A stretch of 64,000 bases of DNA from Desmonostoc geniculatum HA4340-LM1 (lineage in GTDB: Bacteria > Cyanobacteriota > Cyanobacteriia > Cyanobacteriales > Nostocaceae): the NCBI GenBank assembly GCA_019359545.1, contig JAHHHB010000004.1, forward strand, positions 62,001 to 126,000, given 5' to 3'. Below are positions 1-6,631 of this stretch, in pieces. The position numbers were made by a program, and so were the translations under genes. How positions within the stretch are numbered: position 1 is the stretch's first letter; every line of letters starts with the position of its first letter. The notes below the pieces were generated by a model, which was not told the DNA's origin, made no database searches, and saw nothing but the letters and a program-made list of their open reading frames with translations.

Positions 1-373
1 AGGGATGGGTTTGACTATAGGCTAATGATAAAGTGCTACCCCAACTACCACCAAAGACTACCCACTTTTCTATATTTAAATGTTGGCGGAGTTTTTCGAT
101 ATCACTAACTAAATCCCAAGTGGTGTTTTCTCGTAATTCAGCATGGGGTTTACTTTGACCACAACCGCGCTGGTCAAACATCACCAGCCGCCATTTTTCT
201 GGGTGGAAATATTGGCGATAAACAGGTGGACATCCACCACCAGGCCCTCCATGCAGCAAAACTATGGGTTGGCCTTGGGGGTTACCTGATTCTTCAAAAT
301 GGATAGTATGCAGGTCAGAAACCTGTAAACTTCCTTCTCGGTAAGGTTCGATCGCTGGGTAAAGTTCTCGCAT
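1..373 (-). CDS. pip: Proline iminopeptidase, 3' end cut by window
   Basis: Alpha/beta-hydrolase that removes N-terminal proline from peptides in the cytoplasm. Translating the minus strand from the ATG at 373 gives 124 residues. They show the oxyanion-hole motif HGGPGGG near residue 41, DQRGCGQS near residue 70 and the nucleophile elbow GGSWGST near residue 109. This combination is typical of prolyl aminopeptidase (peptidase family S33). The Asp and His of the triad lie outside the window. It lies 74 nt downstream of the PPIase gene on the same strand and could be read through from it, but the function is general and need not belong to the upstream cluster. Confidence 0.93.
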   Translation of the reverse strand, partial: MRELYPAIEPYREGSLQVSDLHTIHFEESGNPQGQPIVLLHGGPGGGCPPVYRQYFHPEKWRLVMFDQRGCGQSKPHAELRENTTWDLVSDIEKLRQHLNIEKWVVFGGSWGSTLSLAYSQTHP

Positions 374-447
374 TTTAGATATCGTATCAGCAATATAATC
401 ATAGCGATCGTTATGATTTTAAGGAACTCCAAAGAATAAATTTATGA

Positions 448-1182
448 TTAGATCTGCACTACAATTTTAAGTTCCTGAAGTTGTTGCTTTAACCAAGCAG
501 AAAACAAGTCTCTTAGAATCTTACAGCGCAGTGCTTCATCTAAATGAGGCTGAATAATTTCTTCAACCCAAATAAGATGAACTCCTTTTTGTGTGACAAT
601 TGGCTTGAGAAGCTGCGGCGGATGAGCAGTAAAGACACAAGCTGCAATCTCCGGACTAAAATTGCTACGGCATCGGATTCCGCAATATCCACCGACACGG
701 CGTAGTTCTGGTTCTTGTATGTATTGCTGGGCAATATCTTGGAAACAGATTTTGTTTTCTTGCAGTGCATAAAACAGTTTCCAGGCTAAGTCCTCGTCAT
801 CTAAAACAACTTCATAAGTAATAGATGGAGCATAATCGAGTTGATGTGCAGAAAAGAAAGGTTCGACTTGCTCTACAAATAGATGATTAGCTAACTTTGC
901 AGAAAGCAGGGAAATTTGGACTAATTCTTTGAATTCATTTAGGGAAAGATAATGTTTTTCTAACCAGACTTCGGTATCTTTAGCTTTGACAAGTTTTTTT
1001 GTCACTCGCATGTTATCTGCCGCCTGCTGAAGCTCTCCTGCATGGATTTTTATGCCTGCTTTATCAGCAGCATCAGCAATAATTTTACGAGTAGCTATTG
1101 CTGCAATAATATCTGGAATTTGGCAAGAAAGCTTAAGTTGATACAATATATCTTCCGCAGAAATAATCAAAGAATCAGTCAT
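448..1182 (-). CDS. Parvulin/SurA-type peptidylprolyl isomerase
   Basis: A 244-residue protein without a signal peptide. Residues 1-110 look like a helical SurA N-domain-type chaperone region. Residues 115-225 carry the parvulin pattern, with an RVGGYCG stretch near residue 162 and a final KPIVTQKGVHLIWVEE strand. It would catalyse cis/trans prolyl isomerisation or act as a chaperone. The start is supported by AAGGAA about 7 nt upstream of the ATG. In cyanobacteria, cytoplasmic parvulins of this size often sit beside HlyD and peptidase-containing ABC exporters of bacteriocin-like peptides (family knowledge). Here it follows an HTH gene in a block with putative RiPP precursors. A role in keeping a peptide substrate soluble for export is inference. 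Confidence 0.8.
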   Translation of the reverse strand: MTDSLIISAEDILYQLKLSCQIPDIIAAIATRKIIADAADKAGIKIHAGELQQAADNMRVTKKLVKAKDTEVWLEKHYLSLNEFKELVQISLLSAKLANHLFVEQVEPFFSAHQLDYAPSITYEVVLDDEDLAWKLFYALQENKICFQDIAQQYIQEPELRRVGGYCGIRCRSNFSPEIAACVFTAHPPQLLKPIVTQKGVHLIWVEEIIQPHLDEALRCKILRDLFSAWLKQQLQELKIVVQI

Positions 1183-1217
1183 TACTTAATTCCTTTTTTT
1201 ATAGAGAACCAATCTCT

Positions 1218-1263
1218 AGATTGTGTCGTTGAAACAGCAATAGCATCTTCAACGACACAATCT
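1218..1263 (-). promoter_or_regulatory. 15-bp perfect hairpin between HTH and PPIase genes
   Basis: AGATTGTGTCGTTGA (1218-1232) and its exact complement (1249-1263) enclose a 16-nt loop. It lies 29 nt after the HTH stop and about 36 nt before the PPIase start. There is no U-run right after it on the minus strand, so I see an mRNA processing or stability element, or an attenuator, rather than a clear intrinsic terminator. Confidence 0.55.
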
Positions 1264-1292
1264 GAAAATATATACTCCCTTTTTCCAAAGAA

Positions 1293-1904
1293 TTAGTGAT
1301 GGGTATTAACGAAATTGAATAACCCTTCAAAACTATTAGGAACGCAGGGCAATTGCAGGTCGCTTATGATAATGTCACAATCTTGAATATCGGCAGTTTC
1401 TTGTTTAGGGCTATTGTTTGTTTGTTTCGTAGACAATCCCATTTGTTTAAGTAAACGACTGATGTGACGTTCGGTAATTTTAATCCCAATTTCACTTACT
1501 AAATGTTTGCTTAACCATTGTGCTGTCCAGCTTTGAAACGGATAGCCATACTCATGAGGGCTATGAGTTACCAATTCTTTCAAGCGTTCGATATATTGCT
1601 CATTAACACTCTTTGGCCTGCCTATTCTTTGTTCCTGCCAATGGTGGGCTAACCCAGCTTTTGCTACACTACTCCAATATCGCGCCATGTGATAGGAGCA
1701 GCCTAATATTTGAGAAATTTTGCTTGGAGATTTACCTTGATCTGCCAGCAACATAATTTCGATCCGACGACGGTATTCGGGTTGTAAATTTGCTTGAAGA
1801 TTTTTCAGCAGAACTTTTTGCTGAAAAGGTGTTAAAAACTTACTGGTATTAACGTTATAGTTTTCAAAAGATTGAAATTGCTTGATTTCAGGTGACATAG
1901 ACAT
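1293..1904 (-). CDS. Stand-alone IS630-type HTH protein, putative regulator
   Basis: 203 residues from the ATG at 1904, chosen over one 12 nt upstream because GAGG sits 6-7 nt before it. The central region resembles the N-terminal double helix-turn-helix of IS630/Tc1-type transposases: an RRRIEIMLLADQGKS-type first helix set, then a GRPKSV linker and a winged-helix segment ending KQMGLS. There is no DDE catalytic domain. The last about 35 residues are unique and acidic-hydrophobic. It is either a domesticated DNA-binding regulator or a transposase remnant. The intact frame, good RBS and position between the RiPP-like genes and the PPIase favour a retained regulator, but this is inference. Confidence 0.6.
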   Translation of the reverse strand: MSMSPEIKQFQSFENYNVNTSKFLTPFQQKVLLKNLQANLQPEYRRRIEIMLLADQGKSPSKISQILGCSYHMARYWSSVAKAGLAHHWQEQRIGRPKSVNEQYIERLKELVTHSPHEYGYPFQSWTAQWLSKHLVSEIGIKITERHISRLLKQMGLSTKQTNNSPKQETADIQDCDIIISDLQLPCVPNSFEGLFNFVNTHH

Positions 1905-2685
1905 TACAAACCTCATCCAAATAGAAAAAGCATTCCAAATTGGTGTTTTTGCAATAACAGCTATTTAATTGGTCTATTTAGCTCAATATTTTTTGAAAAA
2001 TCTGTTCCACCAGTCTCATCTGCTTTTTATGACTAAGCTATAGTGAAATACAATTCAGTTAAAGTGAATTGCTTTGCTAAATAGCCTAATTGTGCATTTA
2101 TTTGAGCAACTTCAATCTTAGTAAAGTAATTTTAGCAATCACAGCCCTAAATAGTAGTAAAGTATTTCATTGAGATTTTATTTAATTTATATCTCCAGAA
2201 AGATTTAAATTGTTAGTTATTTATTAACCCAAGTTGCGTGTAACGTGACTCCGAGTGCAAAGCATCCGAAGAGTTATGCGATCGCACAAATGCAATTTCA
2301 CATTTTTTGCCTATGAGTGATTTAAAAAATAGGCTGATTTCAGCTTAGACTGTCCACTCCGCCTAAAAATATTTCCGGCACAATAAAGGACTTATATTCC
2401 TTATTTATCAAACAGAATAAAGGCGTCAGTCGTCAGAATGGGCTAAACGCCCCGCTACCGCTAACAGCAATGTTTTTTGACCGAAAAAGCGGTGCTTCGC
2501 AGCGTAAAGCCTTCTCCTTTGGAGACGCTAACGCGAACGGCATGGCAACTCTTAGAGACGCTACGCGAACGCTTAGAGCGAGTCTTCTCCCTTGGCGCTA
2601 GCCTCTCGCTTTGGGAGAAGGGGAGACGCTTTAGCGCAACGAGCGTCGCGTCAAGATTGTTGAATTCTGTATTCTGTATTCTTTT
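1905..2685. other. Intergenic, AT-rich plus repeat cluster
   Basis: No convincing gene. 1905-2400 is AT-rich and could hold the promoter of the HTH gene; I cannot assign -10/-35 boxes. 2476-2660 is the repeat cluster listed separately. Confidence 0.5.
2476..2660. repeat. Cluster of GACGCTACGCGAACG-type interspersed repeats
   Basis: Several variants of the cyanobacterial GAGACGCTA(A)CGCGAACG motif and palindromic TTCTCCC/GGGAGAA arms are packed here. They are far more GC-rich than the flanks. The same motif recurs inside the 5042-5160 element and near 22670. A 76-codon plus-strand frame here is a by-product of the repeats. Confidence 0.75.
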
Positions 2686-3807
2686 TCAAGAAGCTAATGG
2701 TGTGTAAATATCCTGAGAATTGGAATTAAGATAAGGACGTTGCAATTCAATTCCCTGTAAGTCAAATTGTTTGATAATCCCAGTCATACGATTTTCTGTT
2801 GATTCATCTCCTTGTTGCAAAGCTTCTAGTAAACCATTGGTAATAATTTGACAACGATTTATGCCAAAACTTTCTTTTTCAGAAAATTTATTATTTGGTT
2901 CTTCTGCAAGAGCAAGTCCTGGGGCGAGTAATTTTGTAAACAGCGGTACTTCGTCTCTAAAATACGATTTATCTTTTACATAAATATCTTGTAACACTTG
3001 TTGAATAACTGGATATTTGGCTTTTTCAAAGTAAAGCACTGCTGTATCATAGCGCTCGTAGTCTGAAGGATTGTAGAGTGCTTTAAAAGTGAAGGGAATC
3101 AACATGGTGTTTAGTTGCTGTGTGAGGCTACTCATGACTGCAACTGCACCTTCAGGACTTAAATTAAAGTAGACACGTACAAGGTGTGAATCGATCGCTG
3201 TATCAGCACCACTTGATACTCCGGCATCTCCAACCGCCATGTAAAAACCGTTCTGCACTAAATTACGAGGCATCTTGACAGCAACTATGTCTGGAGCGAT
3301 CGCATTTTGCTCTGTATCTTGAAGAGAGCGATCGCGTTCTATATGCAAAGTCAAGTCACCTTTTTTCACCGCAACAGTGCGATCGCTCTCTTCCATTAAA
3401 ACTTGCCAACCAGGGTCAAAATAGCCTTTACCTTTATTGGACAAGTGTAATTGCTCATAAAACTCTACATCTACTCCAAGATAAGTATTGTTCTCTAGAT
3501 TTTTGGGCATTGTCGCATCCATTGGATTTATATCTAAAGACAGAGCAGTTCGTCCAGCACCGCAATAGTAGATGCTATAGAGAAAATTGCACAATTGTGA
3601 ATTGAGAAACTTGTGCTGAAGGGTTAATGGTAATCGCTGAAAGCGTGATACTGCCTCCTCTGGAAGTTTTAAGGGTTTGTAATTTGGATGAGAAATACAA
3701 AAGTTAGATTGAACCTGAACTTTAGTGGCTATATCTTCCAAAGTAGTTAGTAATGGCTGGCTCGAAATATTTGCAGTTTGCAATGTCAGTGAATTTAGCA
3801 ATTGCAT
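2686..3807 (-). CDS. HopA1-family protein, candidate phospho-Ser/Thr lyase of a RiPP pathway
   Basis: A 373-residue soluble protein. The C-terminal two thirds (about 130-365) match the T3SS-effector HopA1 family pattern: FDPGWQVL near residue 134, HLVRVYFNLSPEGA near 208, and a long block with LYNPSDYERYDTAVLYFEK near 250. The N-terminal about 120 residues are helical and unassigned. In class V lanthipeptide and thioamitide clusters a HopA1 protein pairs with an APH-like kinase. The kinase phosphorylates Ser/Thr of a precursor and the HopA1 partner eliminates phosphate to give dehydroamino acids. Here it starts 22 nt after the stop of exactly such a kinase, with two short peptide genes upstream. 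Family membership is what I see; the lyase role is inferred from the pairing. Confidence 0.8.
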   Translation of the reverse strand: MQLLNSLTLQTANISSQPLLTTLEDIATKVQVQSNFCISHPNYKPLKLPEEAVSRFQRLPLTLQHKFLNSQLCNFLYSIYYCGAGRTALSLDINPMDATMPKNLENNTYLGVDVEFYEQLHLSNKGKGYFDPGWQVLMEESDRTVAVKKGDLTLHIERDRSLQDTEQNAIAPDIVAVKMPRNLVQNGFYMAVGDAGVSSGADTAIDSHLVRVYFNLSPEGAVAVMSSLTQQLNTMLIPFTFKALYNPSDYERYDTAVLYFEKAKYPVIQQVLQDIYVKDKSYFRDEVPLFTKLLAPGLALAEEPNNKFSEKESFGINRCQIITNGLLEALQQGDESTENRMTGIIKQFDLQGIELQRPYLNSNSQDIYTPLAS

Positions 3808-3829
3808 AATTTTATGTTAGTAATTAAAT

Positions 3830-5014
3830 CTACTTAGACAAGTGCAAAGGTGTATGGTAAATCAATTCAAAAGCTGTCATTCCAAACACAGTCTGAATTG
3901 ATTGTTCTGGACGACACAACAAAGTTTTGGCAACTTGAAGAATGCAAATTTCTGAATTACCAAAGGTTTTATCGTGCTGAAGCGTTGCTAGAATTGCTTG
4001 GATCAAAGCTAAACCTGAAAATTGCACGACACGTAGCAAAAAATCAGGACGACGCTCTAAAATTTCGGGAAAGTTGCTGAAATAAGTGATTGTCAAAGCG
4101 GCGATCGAAGGCTGAAGCAGTCCCAGGGAAGTTGTAGCTAGATGTAGAGATTCTTCGATGGGAATTGTTTTACTAGTAATCAAGCCATATAACCAAATTT
4201 GCAGGTAACTAGCAATCAGTGTTCCTAAATCACTAGCTGGATCTCCCAAACTTGATTTTTCCCAGTCAATTAGGCGAATGATACTGTTAGCTGGTGGCGA
4301 TGTTGGAGAAACTGCTGCTTCCCAACTATTGGCTAGTAAGATATTATTCAGCTTGAGGTCGTTATGAATCAGACAACAAGGTTCAACAGCATTGCTTAAT
4401 TCTGCCATCGCCTCTTTCAGACTAGAGTATCGCTGATAAAGTGCAAAGAATTTCAAAGCATTGTCAGGATAACTGCCAAAAATTTCTGGAGTCAGTCTTC
4501 CTAAAGTAATAGTTATCTCAAAAGCCTGGTTACTAAATACTCCCGTTTTGAATTCAAACACTTCTTGATAGTCTCGACGATCTAAAGTTAGGCGATGAAT
4601 TGCAGCAACTATTTCACCGATCGCGGATGCAACAGCAGTAGGAAAGATATTCTCTCTACCGTAGAAATTTGCCACATCACGATAATCTGGGAAATAATCA
4701 AAAACAATAATTGAATTTTCATCATCAAAATAAATTGCTTCTGAGAAAGACGAACGAATATATCTAAATTCGGAAAAAGTTTGTAATAACTTTTGAAATT
4801 GCCACTCTCTAAAAAATTCACCTGCTGTTTTACCTTGACGGTTATGAGGTTCTTGCTTAACTAGAAATTGACGGTCATCTGACAAAGTAAGTAAAAGATT
4901 AAAATTTTTAGCAGGTTTTAATTCAATCTTGCTACTGTTCCGATTTTCTTCAGTACAGATACCTTTGTCAATTAGGTAATCAAGAACATTTTTGTTACTT
5001 AATAAAAAAGACAT
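3830..5014 (-). CDS. APH-fold phosphotransferase, candidate RiPP Ser/Thr kinase
   Basis: 394 residues from the ATG at 5014. The kinase C-lobe is clear: the catalytic loop HNDLKLNNILL with the catalytic Asp near residue 220, then the metal-binding DWE near residue 249, followed by SLGDPASDLGTLIASYL. A Lys in FLVKQEPHN (N-lobe) may be the ATP-anchoring residue. The fold is that of aminoglycoside and choline kinases, but gene order suggests a peptide substrate: it lies between two short peptide genes and a HopA1-family gene. An upstream start giving 41 more residues was rejected because that stretch is encoded by the 5042-5160 repeat. Alternative: a small-molecule kinase (antibiotic or sugar). 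Confidence 0.82.
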   Translation of the reverse strand: MSFLLSNKNVLDYLIDKGICTEENRNSSKIELKPAKNFNLLLTLSDDRQFLVKQEPHNRQGKTAGEFFREWQFQKLLQTFSEFRYIRSSFSEAIYFDDENSIIVFDYFPDYRDVANFYGRENIFPTAVASAIGEIVAAIHRLTLDRRDYQEVFEFKTGVFSNQAFEITITLGRLTPEIFGSYPDNALKFFALYQRYSSLKEAMAELSNAVEPCCLIHNDLKLNNILLANSWEAAVSPTSPPANSIIRLIDWEKSSLGDPASDLGTLIASYLQIWLYGLITSKTIPIEESLHLATTSLGLLQPSIAALTITYFSNFPEILERRPDFLLRVVQFSGLALIQAILATLQHDKTFGNSEICILQVAKTLLCRPEQSIQTVFGMTAFELIYHTPLHLSK

Positions 5015-5041
5015 ATTTTGAAAACTCTTGCTAGATATAAT

Positions 5042-5160
5042 AGACTTGTTGCATAAATATTTTTTTGTCGGGCTACGCCCCGCTTCTCTACGAGACGCTA
5101 CGCGAACGCTAACACGCACGAGGCAAGAGAGGCGCAAAGAAAGACTTTTGCAAGAGGTCT
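5042..5160. repeat. MITE-like element, copy 1
   Basis: 119 bp bounded by imperfect inverted ends AGACTTGTTGCA and TGCAAGAGGTCT. It is the same family as the intact copy at 13035-13167. The interior here is replaced by a GC-rich ACGCTACGCGAACG repeat. It lies between precursor-like gene B and the kinase, so the operon, if cotranscribed, carries it in its mRNA. Confidence 0.75.
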
Positions 5161-5185
5161 ATTGTGAACAGGAGATACTATCTTG

Positions 5186-5407
5186 CTATCGATGTTGACG
5201 AGTATCAAGAAATAACTTGACTAGCGACACAATGTTAGAGATAGCAAATCCTACTAGTGCATACTCTAATAACTTTATTTCAAAGTTACTAGCATGAAAA
5301 TAAGTATTACTTTTTCCTCCATTTATCACCATAAAATCTACATCAGGTAATTCTTTTAGTAAGATTTCACAATTATGAAATATTTCAAAATTTGATGTTT
5401 TATTCAT
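5186..5407 (-). CDS. Putative RiPP precursor peptide B
   Basis: 73 residues. The N-terminal 31 form an acidic leader with the spacing ExLLxELxDxDxM ending in NGG (Gly30-Gly31), a double-glycine processing motif. The remaining 42 residues contain KLLEY, an aliphatic stretch and NIVSLVKLF. The putative core has Ser/Thr (S33, T35, S40, S57, S61, T69) but no Cys; the only Cys is in the leader. It aligns with peptide A over both leader and core, including Ser61 at the same position. It precedes the kinase/HopA1 pair on the same strand. No database homologue is claimed. It could instead be an unmodified class II-like bacteriocin or a small membrane peptide. Confidence 0.65.
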   Translation of the reverse strand: MNKTSNFEIFHNCEILLKELPDVDFMVINGGKSNTYFHASNFEIKLLEYALVGFAISNIVSLVKLFLDTRQHR

Positions 5408-5546
5408 TGTTTTAACTTCTTGGAGTACTAAAGTTATTCTAAATAATTCGTAAACAAATTTGTTCCATGTTCACTACCTTGATGAGTAGTTTATCAATAA
5501 AATCAAATAGCTATATTGATATTATTGATTGGTACATTATTGAATG

Positions 5547-5577
5547 TGAGCAGGATATAAAGACTTAATCCCGCTCA
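5547..5577 (-). promoter_or_regulatory. Hairpin between the two precursor genes (second)
   Basis: TGAGCAGGAT (5547-5556) pairs with ATCCCGCTCA (5568-5577) with one mismatch and an 11-nt loop. It directly follows the stronger hairpin at 5586-5631 on the minus strand. No U-run is seen. It is likely an RNA structure in the spacer separating peptides A and B. Confidence 0.45.
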
Positions 5578-5585
5578 TTAGCTAA

Positions 5586-5631
5586 ATTGAATAGGATTCA
5601 CCAATCACACACAAACTGAATCCTATTCAAT
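5586..5631 (-). terminator. 14-bp perfect hairpin after precursor A
   Basis: ATTGAATAGGATTC (5586-5599) and its exact complement (5618-5631) enclose an 18-nt loop, 19 nt downstream of the precursor A stop. A strong stem right after the first peptide gene could partly terminate or protect the transcript. Peptide mRNA would then exceed that for the modification enzymes, as in many RiPP operons. A clear U-tail is missing, so leaky attenuation or 3'-end protection is more likely than full termination. Confidence 0.5.
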
Positions 5632-5650
5632 ATTAATAAACTAGCCTTTA

Positions 5651-5857
5651 CTATCTACTAAATGACTTGGCTAAGGAAACAACATTATTCAGTGCATACA
5701 AAGTTACACCGAATTCCAGCAATTTGTTGATTCCGGGTCCTTGTCCTGCTTGCACGTTCATAGCATCTGTATCAGCTAGGTCTTGCAGGAAACTTTCAGA
5801 ATCCATAAACAGTTCAGAACCAGTAGGATTCAGTGCAGATTTTTTGGTATTAGCCAT
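5651..5857 (-). CDS. Putative RiPP precursor peptide A
   Basis: 68 residues from the ATG at 5857. An upstream in-frame TTG was rejected because the GGAGG ribosome site overlaps that extension. The leader is rich in Asp/Glu/Ser with ESFLQDLADTDAM and ends near VQAG (Gly38). The core is QGPGINKLLEFG followed by a hydrophobic helix with NNVVSLAKSFSR. There is no Cys anywhere; Ser/Thr in the core are T52, S61, S65 and S67. It is paralogous to peptide B: shared ExxLxxLxDxDxM in the leader, KLLE, and N-[IV]-VSL-x-K-x-F in the core. As first gene of the block, with the best RBS, it is a plausible substrate of the kinase/HopA1 pair. Confidence 0.7.
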   Translation of the reverse strand: MANTKKSALNPTGSELFMDSESFLQDLADTDAMNVQAGQGPGINKLLEFGVTLYALNNVVSLAKSFSR

Positions 5858-5865
5858 TGGTTTTT

Positions 5866-5870
5866 CCTCC
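5866..5870 (-). promoter_or_regulatory. Strong Shine-Dalgarno site of precursor A
   Basis: GGAGG on the minus strand, 8 nt from the ATG at 5857. It fixes the start and is the strongest RBS in the block, consistent with a highly translated peptide. Confidence 0.8.
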
Positions 5871-6631
5871 AATATTTTTTGGAAAACAGATTAGTATGTG
5901 TTTGGAATTAAGCGTTAATTGCTTACCCTCACACTTGCATTATTAGCTGTAATAATTCAGTTTTCAAGGCTAAACACTTGATTTATTCGACCCAAATTGA
6001 CTAATTATGTCGAGGTCAATATTTTAAATATTTTATAGATACAGCAGTTCTAAATCATTTGTGAACAAAGAGATACCCGACTTCTTGAAGAAGTCATATA
6101 GCAATCGGAATTGAAACGTGAGAAAATACTGAGATAAAAACCACCTATTTATAAGCTCTTTTCGGTCTACTGACATTACGATCTTCGCATGTGGCTGGTA
6201 GGAGCTTGGCTACCTACCTGTGTAGTATTTGGCAAGCGGGGTGTATATCACAAACACATTTTCGAGACATAATTAGACAAGTTTTGTCTTTAAAAAAAGA
6301 CGATAACCGTGCTGTTAGAGCTTTGAGCGCCTAACTAAGGTTAAGAGCAGATATCGACATACAAGGGTATTGCAGGTTTAGGGGTCATCGTGGCAAGATG
6401 GGTTTTTTGGACACTAAGTGATTTAGATAAACGCTCAAACGGTTACCCAGAGTTAATTACAGCTTGTGAAATCTTTAAAATTTTTCTATCCCTACTCCCT
6501 ACTCCCTGTTATGTAAATGCTCGTTTACTGGGATGATGGAAGCCTAAAAAATTTCAGTAATTGATGTCAGTACGATTGAATACTATTTATATAAAACCTA
6601 CCGTAGTCTTCCTGTCAAGGAATTTTAAAAG
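5871..6631. other. Divergent intergenic region
   Basis: It separates the minus-strand RiPP-like block from the plus-strand caspase gene, so promoters for both should lie here. The part up to about 6050 is AT-rich. I see no complete gene, no RNA family I recognise and no clear operator. Confidence 0.5.

Noticed and set aside
1293-1904. Complete IS630 element
   Set aside because: No DDE domain downstream and no terminal inverted repeats found around the gene.
2477-2707. 76-codon plus-strand frame
   Set aside because: It consists almost wholly of GACGCTACGCGAACG-type repeats and overlaps the end of the HopA1 gene; no RBS or family pattern.
5015-5137. 41-residue N-terminal extension of the kinase
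   Set aside because: Encoded by the MITE-like repeat; kinase homology starts after the ATG at 5014.
5186-5857. True lanthipeptides
   Set aside because: No Cys in either putative core and no LanC-like cyclase in view, so lanthionine rings are not supported.
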